64,000 nucleotides of DNA from Baylisascaris procyonis (Eukaryota > Nematoda > Chromadorea > Rhabditida > Ascarididae). The position numbers and the translations under genes were made by a program. Under the pieces are notes generated by a model. It was not told the origin of the DNA and ran no database searches. It saw nothing but the letters and a program-made list of their open reading frames with translations. The stretch is from positions 6,048,007 through 6,112,006 of the forward strand of contig JAZARR010000230.1 in NCBI GenBank assembly GCA_037389465.1, in the 5' to 3' direction. Shown here in pieces: positions 38,674-51,544 of this stretch. Each line of letters opens with the position of its first letter. The first letter of the stretch is position 1.

Positions 38674-38790
38674 CTACCTCAGGTGTTCTTTAACTCTCAT
38701 CTCAAGACGTCGTCTTGTTTGACCGATGTAAAGTGATTTACCACAAACACCGACAATCTCATAAACGCATCGTGAAACATCGGGAAAGCT
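38674..38790 (-). pseudogene. GIY-YIG endonuclease domain relic, Penelope-like retroelement type
   Basis: A 38-codon frame carries the motif series of eukaryotic retroelement GIY-YIG domains: CVYEI, then VCG, then LYIGQTRRRLEMR and VKEHL, followed by a stop. In full-length Penelope-like elements this domain lies C-terminal to reverse transcriptase and nicks DNA during integration. Here no reverse transcriptase is readable upstream (38800-39100, minus). Downstream, only short coding-like pieces (NGNPLRMNGFDKDV) follow in a shifted context. The catalytic Arg of the helix (LEMR) and the EH pair are present; the more distal Glu/Asn region is lost. A host GIY-YIG gene fragment is the alternative. 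Confidence 0.65.
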
Positions 38791-38799
38791 CACTGAAGA

Positions 38800-41700
38800 T
38801 TACATAATTTCCTGACAAGCGACCGCACAATTTGCTCAAAACCGCAGAATAACAAAGATCATTAGCGCACTCAAGTATCAAACCCCAACAGGTTTGCTTT
38901 CTATTCTGATTTAGAAAAATCGCAGCCATTTGCTACATTGCTTGCTATAGAAATTGATTTTGCACGGCGTATATGCTGATGAGTCAGAAATTTTTAATTT
39001 CCGCTTAATGAACCATTTATTGTGCTAGCACTTCAAATAACAACCAATAAAGTAATGCCCTATATTTTTCTTCTTATGAGGCCGACTAGCCTTACAGATT
39101 TTCATTTAACACCTGCAATGCTCAGCCTATTAAGTATGGGATAAAATCGATCCGTGGGCTATGCAATAGCTTCAAGTCTCATTAACTCATTTTCACAATG
39201 ATTCTGAAGTGAAATTTGATTTCGCGGTCCCTTTGCGGTGTTACCAACAAAATTTCATCACCATATTTTTTATGGTTTCCAAACTGAAACCGCCAAATAG
39301 GTAAACTTTGGGTAATCATACAAAGATAGTGACGACATAACGGATTTCCTTCATTCATTGAGTGCAATCTTTCAAATGCCATTTCTTTTTCATTCTTCAT
39401 CACCATTAAGGGTTTTATGATCATTCCGGCGATGAGGCTCAAAAAAAGCATTAATTTGCATATGAGATTAATATTATATTCGCTATCTTGAAAGTCAAAG
39501 TTTATTCACCCTCTCCTCCATCCCCCCCCCCCATCAAAAAAAAACATTTCGAACACAATTTAAGGAGTTTATTTTTTAGAATTTTGCCTCCATTAAAATA
39601 TTCTCTTCTTTGTAAGAGAATTCTTCAAAAAATTCTCTCCCTCACTCGTTCATTCAGTTTTCCAATTCTACTTGAAAATGTTTTCCCTCTTATTGTCGCA
39701 CAAGTTTTTTGCTTTTTAGCTCGTATCGCTATTTCATTTCTAATGGAATATTGTGTGCAAAAAAGCGCCTCAAAAGCTCCGCAGATAAAAATTTTCCTAT
39801 TGAAAAAATAGAATATAGATATGAAATCATTCGAATGGTAAAGTAAAGCAATTTTTTGAAAAAATGTTTTTGAAATCGAGAAATTAAATTCACCATAATA
39901 ATGAATAAACTATTAAACTAAACTCTTCATTTGAAAACTGCATATTGCATACTCTAATGCGATTCACTAAAAAATGTTTTATAGAACTGCTGAAAACATA
40001 AGTTCATTTCTTGGGAGGATTATCATTCTCGCTATGCAAAAACATTGGAAGCATTTCCTATTTAAGAAACGCAAACCTTTTTTCATAGTATCTTTTTCTA
40101 TTATATTCTTCCAAGTATAAAACGAAACTGATCTTGATAGAATGGGTAATCTTACACAAACGATAGGTGTTAATAATTTTGAAAGCATTCGACTGATGTA
40201 CGAAAGACAAGCCGATTAGCGGCCAAACAAAAACAAGAAATGAATACTTCTTGAAAATATATGTTCAATTTGAAAATAATACTTTTTATGCACTTTTTTA
40301 ATGAAAACATTTAAAATAAATCGAAAAGCAAGCATTTGTTTCCAACTGTATCGTTGTCATTTTTCCACTAATTTTAATGATCCTCCTTTGATCTAGAAGC
40401 GATAATTCTTTTACCTGACCAGCAGTGATTCTATGATGTCCTAAGCAAAAAAAAAAGCATGATTTAAGATGGTGAGAAGCAAAACAAAGCGAAATGATAC
40501 GATATGCGCCTGCATTTCACTCGTATAAACAATAAGTTTTTTTCATAGATTACAAAGAAAAAATAAAATTTGCATAACGGCACACTTATGTTTTATTTTT
40601 TTTAACCATTGGTATAAATATCTCCTAAACATCGGTTCTTCTTTCATCAAATCGCATAAAATGCTTTTAATTTTTTCCCATTTTAAGTCTCTAAAGCTTT
40701 TGTTTCAAATTCAACACATCAGTGTGAATGGCGGTGGAAGCGGTGGAATGGGTTATCTTTTCGTTCAACAAAAAAAAAAAAAATTCGTTAATCTCGATTG
40801 CCGTAATTTCACTCAAGTTGGAACAGTCAATTAGAGGGACAGATGAACATCTAAGATATCAGTGCGCACAGACAGGGCATTCACATAGCTAAATTTTCGG
40901 ACGAAAGTTTGCAAAAACGAATAAAAAAAAATGCGAATTTATGAAAGCGTAAGGTAAAATCTCTATCATATCATTGAATTTTGCGGAAATGCGATCTATA
41001 ATTATTTTTCTACTTGTCGGTAGATTTACTATATATTTGCTGTTGACACTTTCGAGAATACACTATTATTAAAATCAATTGTGTATTTTTATTGCAATTG
41101 AAATGTTTGATTTATTTTCGACCAGTGCAAGTTTTTTATATTCATTTTATTTGAGGTCAAAAATTTCTCGTTGATAGCAAAAGAACAATAAGTAAACCAA
41201 CTATATAGAAACAATAAAATAGATCGCAAAATTTACACTTTAGAGCTCATTGAGAAAATAATTTGCATATTGTTAAGGGATATTTGCACAATAAAGTAAC
41301 GATCTATATTTACACAATTGTGATACCTGAAACTTTATTTATTAAATATATAAACGTTATTTTAATGTCAAAATATTAGAAACTAAACATTTGTTATCGT
41401 TTCGTTAAGAGGAATTTCTAATTATTTTTCAATTGTCTTTTTTATTTACGATTTGCCTCTACGTGCTAGTTGAGTGCCTTCCATAAATAGAATAACGTAA
41501 GAAATAAGACATCCATCCATTCGTTCGTTTAAATTAGCACATTTAACGAATCAATGGAAATTACCGCGGAGAGATATAAACAAGAAAACTAATAGTGCAA
41601 CATTTTTCTCATCCGCCATATTTCAATTAATGGCATTAAAATTTCGAGGAAAAAAAGTGCACGAATTTTTCAGAAAGTATAATAAAATATCGACTTCTAT

Positions 41701-41999
41701 GTGCATTACTTTTGTGAAACGATTGAGACATTTGATATAAAGTGATAAAAGTTTCTAACAATGTCTTTGACCAAAATCATCAAATATTTTCTTGCAATAT
41801 CTCTATGAATCTGAATATTTAAAATTTGCCCATAAAAATATTATATGATAATATTATATATCAAACAAATAAACACAAATATCAGCTCAAATTGAGATTA
41901 TGTCATTAGCAGCTGAAGAATAGCATGCACGTCAATTGTCATATTTAAGTAATAGCAAAGTAATAAGAAAAACAATCAACGAAGTGAATGCAGAAAACA
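38800..41999. other. Non-coding, 3' flank of the bestrophin gene
   Basis: Very AT-rich, with no supported gene. A C-run (39525-39534) followed by an A-run interrupts a spurious 107-codon frame (39488-39811). The first AATAAA hexamer on the minus strand after the bestrophin stop is at 41441-41446, a distant poly(A)-signal candidate. Confidence 0.4.
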
Positions 42000-44900
42000 T
42001 TAAACGTCACTTCTTTCTTCTTCTTCTTCGTCTACTTCCTCCACTCGTTCGAATGGTACTGTAGTTGGTACAGAAATTTGGCGTGAAAATTTCTCCGCTG
42101 AAATATGCTATCAATTAAGAGTTAATTTCATATATCCCAAAAATTTCAGAATGATATGATCATCATATACCAATTTAAGTTAGTAGGTACATCAACAATA
42201 ATTTATCATTAAGTAGGTTCTTCGTTCATGTTAAGTATGGGTATAAGATAGGAGGCTGTGAAGGAGTTCTAGATGAATGTAGAGTAATATGCACGAAAGA
42301 GTGGTCGAGAGGTTTTCCAATGTCAATTCAATTCTAGCTAGAGGATAAATTATCGTTTTTCTTATCTTAAATGATATACTTTCACAGTTGAAATTAGATA
42401 GCTATTTCTGAAGATATCATTTCCTCTTATAAATCAATGATAAGCGCAAGCAGTGTCGCGTATAATAGTTCTGCTCATAGCTCCAGTATAGAGGTAATGA
42501 TCAAAAATTCCAAATATTTCTTTTTAAATAACAAGTAACTGGTTCAATGATTTTACTGAAGTTAAGTAATGAATGTGCATCGAAATACTGCGTCACATAC
42601 CTGGAACGACCGGAATTCCACTTAGAACAGAGTGTGACCGATCGGGAATGTCTGTTTTGTTCGTCACAGGACTCTTTAGAGCTTGCCGTAGTGAACTAGA
42701 CCGTGGCCTGCAATGCAAATGCGCTTTTTGAGTGTAAGTGCAACATGGGTTCAATGATAGCATCACTTATATATAATCGACTTTGCACTATATCAAATAA
42801 AGCATAATTTATTTATGAGGTAACAACACGATTATTCACTTGATGAGTTCATTATATGAAATGAATGTAAAGTTATGAAATTTTTTTTGAATGCAAAATG
42901 CAGATTATAGGAAATGAATGCAAATCACATTTTTCTTTGATTTACAACGGAAAAAAAATAGATGGAAATTGCATTCACATAACTGTTTATTCTCAAATGA
43001 TCAACCTTCTTAATGACATCGTCGCAAGTCGTTGCCTTATACTTCGTGTAGTTGCACTTCGACTCCATTTCGAGCTCAAATTCGACGATGTTGAGGCCTC
43101 TTTTGTAGAGTCGGTGTTATGTGGAATCATTTTAACTTCTTCTTCTTGTGCCAAACTGAAATTAGCGTTCCATTTCAGATCAATTTCTATGAATTTATGG
43201 TACTTCACGAGCACATCAACTTAAATAAATGCATCCAACGAGAAAATGACTGACGCTTATCTGCATCATTTGGAGATAATAATTTAAATTAATCTGCCCT
43301 CTTTTTCTATTGCTATGAAGTCTTATCGAATGAATGACATCATCAAATGAGCTTGACGCTTACGTTACTGAAGCGACTGAGCCGACGAGTTGATGCACTG
43401 GACACTTAGCAGCTTCAGTGGAATAAAGCGGCCCTTGCCCACTCATAAATGAGTCAGATTTCTGTTCGGGGAACTTATCGTAGCCATCGTCTACGATCCG
43501 AAGTGCAGTCTGCAACGACACTTCTTTGAGCAGCATTATGAGATTGCAAATAATAAGAATAACTGCAAAAATATACAAGTTATGGTGAGAATTGTTTTAT
43601 ATACTATATCTAGGGTTATAAAAATTGTTGTGAAAGTTGACGCGTCAGTAGTAGTAAAACCCAACCTCACTAGTCAAGTTTTCTTTTTCCATAAAAACGG
43701 GAGCACTTCTCCTCTGTATTCTTGAAGTTAGTAAGCTACTCTTCTGCTTTTCAGAAATTCCATCTACATTAGCAGCTTGCGGAAACAGATTTACAACAAA
43801 TTTGATGCATTGAATCTCATAAAATATTCTTTCACCGATCATCAATCTTTCATCGATCAAAAACGATTTCATTCTCGGAAAGATATTTTATTTATGCGTA
43901 AGCATTCATTGCATTAACTAAAGGATTTGTTCCTTTGTCAACTAAAGACTATCAGAATAATGCTTCTGCAATTTTTTCATTTCAGTGGAAAAAAATTTAC
44001 GCTCCGTTAATATTTTTTTGAGTCATTGAAGTACTTTTATTGCATTTGAAAGTATCATACTCGAATCAATATTATTAACATACGGCAATATTTTTGTCAA
44101 TAAGGAAGTTCCCCTCGAAGTCGTCATCGTTTTCGCCCATTGGATTAAGCATCGCTTCGGCGACTTTCACCCAACCCATATAAAAAACGAATTGAAGCAT
44201 TGTCATAAAAGGAACCCGTAAGTCGATCTGAAACAAAATCAAATTTAAACAAGCAATCAACACTTGGCACTTAAAATTTAAAATTTTTTTTTGAAATTTA
44301 AACATTCCAGCCAACTTAACTGGAAAAAACTTTATTTTTAGTGAGTTACTGTATGAAAACATTTGAGATTGCTGCTATGCAATTATTAAAAGAATAAAAA
44401 ACAACAATAATATTCTGTAGATGTGCTGAATGAATCATCGCTTAAGCCACAACTCGTTTCACTGAGATGAAATTAGCAGGAATACATTAATAATGCTTTC
44501 CATTTATATACATTCAAAGAGCACCACTATATTGCTCTAAACTGATTGTCATTTATAATTAACAGAATGCAACAATAACTTCCGGCTATTTCATTCGACT
44601 ATTACACGTGCGAATTCACTTACATAATGCACAATTTAGCTGCTAAAATTGCTCTTGTGCTCTTCAAGCGTGCAATACTATCTGATATATTGGTGCTACC
44701 TGTTAGATTTTTGCACAGATAAGGAGTGAAAGAAAAATAAGAAGTAAAATTTTGTCTAAAATGAAAAAAAAAATCCATTGATTTGATTGAATAGCTACAA
44801 TCTTGAAAAAGAAAACCACTCCCAATATCGAAATATAACTGACGAAAGAGTCTCAACAAAAAACATTCATTCCCCTTGTAAATATTTTAAGATATTATTA

Positions 44901-47900
44901 TTTTACGATATATTACCCAAGTGATGATTAATTTCTTCGGAAGGTTTTTAATAATTGCCTTTCGGAGTCTTTGAATTTTCTTAATATTTGTTTATAGCTT
45001 TATAATTGTCTGATGTGAGTGACGTTTGGTTGATAGAATGACAATTAATGTGTTCCAGTTAAATTATTTAATGGAATTTCACACCAATAAACGAACAATT
45101 TGGAACGAAAAATCTTTTTGCACTCTAAAAAAATCACACAAGAAATTCATAAATGAATTGACTTTTCCAAGCATTAAAACAACATTTCAAAGATTTCTTA
45201 CCAAATAAACAGAAGAAAAAAGGTTTCGAAGGAGTTGAAAGTGTTTATTGAAGTGCTGTATAAATAAAAAAATATTTTTAAATGCTGTATAGGTGAGAAC
45301 AATGAAAAAGAGGCATAGAAAATTACAAACGTTTCAAAAAAAAACGCTTAAGGCAATGAAATATTTCCAAGCTAAAATTTGCAACAGGATAAATGATTAT
45401 TTATTCCCTCGTAATTTTTTTTCATTCATATTGCTCATTGCTTGATCTCTTAAACAAATATAAACTAAAAAAAAAAGGAATCTTTTTCCATAGTATTCTC
45501 ACAATAGAGCGTCAAATTTTTGTAATCGAACGAATGCAAAATAGTATTGTAGTGCCGCAAATTGAAGACTTAAGAAAAAAAAAACAGAGTACGCATTACA
45601 CGTGAGACGTTTCTTAGTCTCAATTCAAGAGTAAATACTTGCAATGAATTAAAGAATACACATAAATCTGAATAGAATTTGTAGTTTATAGGTGATTGGT
45701 GATGTCATTCATTCATTCATATCAGTCAATCAATTCACTTTCATAAACATGATAATTAGTTGTCATTTTTAAGTTGTCATTTTACAATAATGTCAGAGTA
45801 TTGCAGTTAATGCAAAATGCAAAATGCAAAGACGATCAATCACAGAATAATGCAAAGAAAACGGTCAATCACAACTATGATATTAATTTCGTAAACATGC
45901 AAACAGTTTATAATATCGCAAAATAATATGCAAAATAATCTTTCGATATTGCTAGAGAAGTTTTTTCACTCTTAGTCATTTTGATTTCATTTCTACTGTA
46001 AACTCGATGAAAAAACTAGTAACCCGAAGAAATAAAAAACGATCATCATCCAAAAAATGAACACAACATATGAGCAGCAATCAAAAATAGCAATTTAGCA
46101 TTGCTTCGTTTAAAACACATAATAAAATTAATGCAATAGGTAAATAATATGTGTATTTTTTAATAAAGAAGAAGCTCAATGAAGGATTTAAATGTGTGAT
46201 GATATGTTATTAAAAATAAGATTGAACATACCGATGGTTTGTTGGCTGTTTGCTCGCTAAGAGTATATTGACGCGCAACTAGACATATTATGAAATAGAC
46301 GCGAACTGCCAAGAAGACCACCTGAAAACTCGATGATTACTCACTTTAGATGAAAGAGCATATCTTATTAGTTGTTCAACGTGAAACAATCAAGCATACC
46401 CACATCCTTGCCTAGTGGACTGTCGATAAGCTCATGTATTGTTTTGCGAACTAGCTATTTTTCATTTGTAATAGTGGTTTGAAAATGTATAAAGCGTAAA
46501 GAAACTCCGAAGATTATCTTCATTCTGTGCCAGCGAAAAAGTTATTCTGTCCCCGGCTTACATCAGATTTGGCATTAGAAACGTTATTTGAAGTGACGCT
46601 TATTTACCGTTGACTTTATGGATTCGTGGATTCAATAGAATTTTATCGAAAACTAACTTACAATACCTCTTTCTCTTGCTACAACATATATTAGATAGAA
46701 GTTCTGCAATTTTTCCAACTGCAAATTAAAATTTTATCGGATGGCAGTTATGAAAACATGAAAAGAACACTGACATGGAGGACGGATGAAGTGTTCCCAT
46801 TCCGAAACGATGTCTCGTTATAATGAAACGTGAGAAATACTAAGCAAATTGCCATACCTGAGGATAGGCAAGTGGCACTGGAACCCAATCATAGTTACAC
46901 AGCTCGGCAAGATTTGTTCGAAAAAGGCGAATCTCCTGCAAAGAATAAAACTTTTCAAACATTTTCCCTTTCAGAACATTGTCCTTACACTCGTCATGAA
47001 AGACATTTTGTTTATTTTATTAATGAGAACAAATTAAGGTTCAATAGCCAAACTGAGATAATTCCCTCTAAACCGTAATTTATACCGCAATGGGACTTTG
47101 AAGAAAACATAATTGTGCTCATTCATTTCACTTTTCTCTGCTGCAAAATTTAGCGAATGCTTAAATTGATGATTTTTGAAAGAATGAATAAAAAGCAGAG
47201 AAGTCAATGCGCCATTAATGAAACTTGCTAATTTAATGGAACTTTTAAGCTTTTCAAATGAGCGGTAAAATTTTATCTTTGCCTTGATTCGATTTACTGT
47301 TGTTTCCTTATGCAAGGATTTCTGCTTAATAACTATTAATAGTGTTGGGTATGGCGCCGAAAAGCCAACCCAAAATATCCGATCGTGATGAAACATTGTA
47401 GTACTCGTTTTGCACTTCTTTGTGTGTGTGACGTTGGGTATGGCACAAAAGAGCCAACCCAAAATATCCCGTTGTGATGAAACAGTGTAGTAATCACTTT
47501 GCACTTTTTAGTGGCGAATCATCACAGTTTCACATGCACTCGTTGAGTGACCTTACATAATGTCGTTGTCTGTCTTTGTGCCTTTGACGGTACCTGAAGC
47601 CTATAAAAGGCGGCTCTCAGCCCGTCAGAAGCAGTCCTCTTCTGGTGTGCGTCACGCTCTTCCGTCAGTGTTCCCTCTCTCATCTCAGCCTTCTTTCTCC
47701 CTTGCTTCATCTTGGAAGCCAGTTGTATATTTTCCCAATAAAGTGCTTATACTAACCCTGCCTACCACTCGACCTACCGATCGTCGTCGCAGCTGACACA
47801 ACAAACCGCAACTCAGATACAACAAATAGTGATTTCGCAATTTATAACAAACTCGTTTTACTGAATTTTTAAATGGAGACAGTAATAATTTAACTTCAAT

Positions 47901-50900
47901 AAACGAGATAAGCATTGAATTGAGACTTCTACTTCATCCAAGGTGACTAATTATATTATATGATGACCTGTTGAATGAGATGAACGATCCAAGTGATAAA
48001 TCCACAACGGTCGAAGAATAAACAAATGAAAATAAAATGCGAATATATAAGTCTTCATTCCGAAACTTATAAATCGAACAGCGGCTCGAGTCGAATTTAA
48101 ATTTCCCTATTGCCTCTCATCAAAGCTTATAACTATTAATCCCCTCGTTTATTGATGGCCATAAAATCAAAGGGGATCGACAAATCAGCAAATATGAAGG
48201 GCAACCATGATTATAAGCAGTTTTAGCTAGCATCTTGCATCGAAGAGAAATAGCACATACTTGCAGCATCGAATTCATCAATACATCTGCGTCAATTTTG
48301 CCGGCTTTTCTCAATTTGTATATCATCGAGAATATCCAATTAAATGGAACGAAATATTTGTTGTACTTCAGATCAATTCCTTCGAGCATTTCTAGTTCGT
48401 GTGGCAGCAAAAAACCTTCAACCGTCAACTCTCATCAATCATTTTTTGGGCATAGATCTACGGATCACTACATCAATTATACATCAGGTATTTTTTCTTA
48501 CGATAGGGGCTCCATTTTTAGTGACGAATGACGACGGAAGAATGCTGTCTTGTCCTATTACACTTCAAATCGACATTTTGTTTGCAAAACTAATATGAGC
48601 ACTCCTCCCCGTTTCCTCCCTTTCTATCCCTCTCCATTGCCTTTTTACCCCCTCCCTCCTCTAAGGGTTGGCTGTCGTATTAAATTTGTTCTGTAAAAAG
48701 CAAAAGTGAAGGAAAATGAACGAATAAAATTAATCGAAAGAGGCAATCTTTGAAAATTTTCCAAATTTTAGTAATTGTCTACAGCTGTAGAGGCAAACAT
48801 GACTTACAAGTGAGATCGAGGGGTAAAAAGCTAACTGATATTAAGTAAATGAATATTAAAACAAATTTCTATAATAAACTGAGCACATATTGAAGCAGAT
48901 ATTAACCACTATTATTTTACTGCAAATAAAAAACATCTTTCAGTGAAGAAGATTTAGCTCATTCGCAGGAAGTGAGACCGATATCGCCTTCAAAATATAT
49001 CCACCTATTCGACACGTTTACCTTCGAAATTTTCTCAACTGCATCCGACTGGTTTAGACAGCAGATTTTGTTTGCGTAACACTCAACCTCGTCTATGCAC
49101 GAAATTGCCATAAGAAAGATACCTGCTTTCATAACGCTTTGCATTGTTGGGAACCTTCGCCGAACACGCATGCTAATATCTCTGAAAACGAGAACTTGCG
49201 ATAGACAAATATATCGAACAATATTTCGTCGTTGTATTCTCGTTTCAGGGTCATCGCCACGTATATAAGTGCTTACAAAGAGTGCTTGACTGAAATGCAC
49301 AAGATTCGAGGTATTCCAAGAGAATGGCTATGGAAAACTTTGAAAAATTTGATGAGAAAACAACGAGCATTTAAATTTTTGAATTGAAAATTTTATGCAT
49401 AAAAAAAGCAATGAAAAGGAACGTCAGGATAGTTAATTTCATTTCCGTTCAGTTGGACAATGAAATATGAACACAAATTTGCGCATATTTTATTATTTAT
49501 TGGCACGTTATGAAAACCTTTGTTGTATTAAGCGGAACTGCGATGACGGATATGTGCTATCTGCTATGCCACTTTACCCCAGTAGTAAAAATATTGCCTT
49601 TGATTAAGTTTACATGAGTAGTAAAATTTGCAACAGTTCCGACTTTTCATGAATATAAAAACTTGCGAAGTTGACTTCGGTAGTTCAAAAAATGTGAGAA
49701 TTTCTTTTCAGTTAAAAAATTCTATCTACTTTTTGTTATACTGTGTTCTAAATGGCAATTTGCTCAGCGCCTAATTAAACGACAGGAATACTGATAGGAT
49801 AAACGAATTTCACGGGCATCTAAAAACAACTCTTTGCGTTCTTTATAAAAATAACCTGTTAAATTAGTGGAATATTGGAGAAATTTTAGACTTTTTAGAG
49901 GAAGATTTTAAGCGATGCAAAAATAATTTTACATCCAAATTCAAAGAGCAGCTAGGAATTGGTGAAATAAAAAAAGGAAAATTTCATCATTTTAAACAAC
50001 AGCAATGATAAATCAATGAAAAAATAAGCGTTTCAATCCGACTTATCAAGTGTAAACTCACTCACTTTTCAATCCATCCCATATTTGCGAAAATTTTCTT
50101 CCATCGATCGACCACCATATTAACAAAGAAACCAAGCATAAATGCTAGAGGTATATAATCGAGTTTTTGATTACAAAGCTCAACAATCGCTTCAAATACC
50201 CTAAAATGTTCAGCGATTCGAATGCGTTCGTTTGAAAATCCAGAATGATTAGGAAATTCCGTGGCTTATGTAGAGACTTTCACACGCATTACTTCAATGA
50301 TCATATTACTTGAGTTTGATCATCACCCTTCAATGGATTCAGAATAATGTACATCAACGACTATCATGAAATTTTCCCCTTCATATCGTGGAAAATCTTT
50401 CGCATGCCCTTCTCCAGAAATATAATCAATATCTTCCGCAACAGGTGCGATCCGAAAAATTCCCTATAAGATTGCTCTAATACATTCCTGTTGATTTGAT
50501 AAATCGTGAGACATAAATGATGAGCAATTACTAACTGTTGATTGGTACCCAAGCAATATAGGTGATTAGCCTTCATAAGGAATTGCTTTATCGTTCTTAT
50601 ATCACTGACTGGAGAAAAAATAGTTCCACAATGAAACAATTGTCATTCCTATTAAGCATACATGACACATCTGCGTAATTTCAATGTACAAATTTATTTG
50701 CATGTTTATTAAATGTGAATGCGAAAAACATTACCGCTTTCCTTCAGGAGTGAGGATCCAATCGCTTCTATAAAATAAATCAATTTTATAATAGAAAATT
50801 GTCCATACAAAAAGCTCAGTGGCAACCGATTTCCAAATACTTCCTCGCCATCGAAACAGAACCCTGAGAAACGTGAACGGAGTAGAAGAAGATAAATCAA

Positions 50901-50919
50901 GGTGGTAGGATACTGTCAT
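42000..50919 (-). CDS. Bestrophin family anion channel, 11 exons, 484 aa
   Basis: Bestrophins form pentameric Ca2+-activated Cl-/bicarbonate channels. Exons (5' to 3'): 50919-50735, 50200-50066, 49289-49123, 48415-48261, 46935-46858, 46321-46232, 44227-44084, 43509-43364, 43155-43006, 42707-42601, 42097-42000. All junctions are GT..AG, phases agree at all ten introns, and the length is 485 codons with TAA. Family landmarks are MTVSY at the start; [11 protein letters not shown] (22-32); [10 protein letters not shown] (78-87), keeping the three neck residues Ile78, Phe82 and Phe86; [14 protein letters not shown] (137-146); [31 protein letters not shown]; and [21 protein letters not shown] (288-308). 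The cytosolic tail is Ser/Arg-rich and ends in an acidic run ([14 protein letters not shown]). Asn303 stands where most family members have a Ca2+-clamp Asp. A solo LTR lies in intron 4. Exon 4 uses a weak TTGAAG acceptor and exon 9 a less common GTTGAT donor. Family identity is certain; exact tail exons are inferred from phase. Confidence 0.93.
44228..46231. other. Bestrophin intron 6 (2.0 kb), no gene
   Basis: The largest intron. At 44630-44710 (minus) a short open stretch lies between a CTAACAG and a strong GTAAGT, but at 76 nt it would break the reading frame. The motif AATGCAAA recurs near 45812-45856 beside two CAATCACA copies. Nothing else is recognised. Confidence 0.5.
47344..47513 (+). 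repeat. Two 89-bp-period direct repeats within the LTR U3
   Basis: Units start at 47344 and 47433. Both read GTTGGGTATGGC...GCCAACCCAAAATATCC and then GTGATGAAACA. GTTGG and CCAAC within each unit can pair. Duplicated U3 modules of this kind often act as enhancer repeats. Confidence 0.88.
47599..47611 (+). promoter_or_regulatory. LTR core promoter, TATAAAA within GCC...GGC
   Basis: TATAAAA is bracketed by GCC and GGC, giving a small inverted repeat. Transcription would be expected to start roughly 25-30 bp downstream. Confidence 0.6.
47737..47742 (+). terminator. LTR polyadenylation signal AATAAA
   Basis: The hexamer lies 135 bp after the TATA box and about 80 bp before the LTR end, the usual R-region position. 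Confidence 0.6.
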
Positions 50920-51379
50920 TGATGACCGTGAGGCGAGAAAGTTTAGCAGTCAATTGATAGATTAGGTTTTTTGCAATTAGTGCGTTTGTTGTGAGCTTAA
51001 TATATTGAGATGAGATGAGTACATTCGTCACGTATATGCTCACCGAATACCAATGAAATTAGATGGCGGTAAAATAATCTGAAAATGGCTATCTAAAGGC
51101 ACTTATAACGTCTCAAAAGAAATTCGTCATGTCGACCATCCATCACATATCTTGAAAAATTACGAAAAATAAATAAATAAATAAATAAAAATCCATCATA
51201 GAATATTTGAAGTTGCAGCAATGATTCGGTAATTTGGCTAAAAAGAATAGTAAACAAGGATAAGGTAGCATATACGGAAGCTTCGAAGGAGCTCCCTCAT
51301 GCGAACGGCGCATAGCAGCAAAAGAAGAAGGACATAAAAAATCAGATGGTTCAATGAAAGCGTTAAACTCGATCGAAAC

Positions 51380-51544
51380 TTATCGCTGCTGATGGAGCTG
51401 AGCTTGAATTTCTCTAACCACACGTTCACAAACTTGATTAGCACTATAACTAATAAAAACTAGTGTGGCTAAAAAAGCAGCGTAAAGGTGATAGTAAAAT
51501 TGATAATCCTCGATTTTCCGGATTCGGAACAACCGGAAAGTACT
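51380..51544 (-). CDS. Possible last exon of a membrane protein, unidentified
   Basis: A 54-codon open stretch ends in TAA. It reads FRLFRIRKIEDYQFYYHLYA, a hydrophobic segment of about 20 residues (FLATLVFISYS) and a charged cytosolic-like tail (QVCERVVREIQAQLHQQR). It is about 460 bp upstream of the bestrophin ATG on the same strand. The layout resembles the end of a multi-pass receptor, but the family is not identified. Possible acceptors are CTGAAG (51543) or ATCGAG further in, neither strong. A second coding-like minus frame at 51545-51829 may be an upstream exon. Confidence 0.3.
   Translation of the reverse strand, partial: STFRLFRIRKIEDYQFYYHLYAAFLATLVFISYSANQVCERVVREIQAQLHQQR

Larger units (their letters stand above)
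47343..47824 (+). mobile_element. Solo LTR of an LTR retrotransposon, 482 bp, with 5-bp TSD
   Basis: It begins TGTTG and ends CAACA (perfect 5-bp terminal inverted repeat) and is flanked by the direct duplication AATAG at 47338-47342 and 47825-47829. Inside, in order, are two tandem 89-bp-period units (U3), a TATAAAA box at 47602-47608, a pyrimidine-rich transcribed region and AATAAA at 47737-47742. This is the standard U3-R-U5 order on the plus strand, opposite to the bestrophin gene whose intron it occupies. There is no second LTR or internal region, so it is the product of LTR-LTR recombination. The 5-bp TSD fits Gypsy or BEL/Pao; the superfamily cannot be settled without the internal region. 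Confidence 0.93.

Noticed and set aside
44620..44859. Extra bestrophin exon in intron 6 with a strong GTAAGT donor
   Set aside because: The usable stretch is 76 nt and would break the phase-0 join between exons 6 and 7, and the family normally has a short loop here.
47034..47915. Frames of 62-156 codons across the intron-4 LTR
   Set aside because: They arise from the LTR repeats and show no protein signature; the solo LTR explains the sequence.
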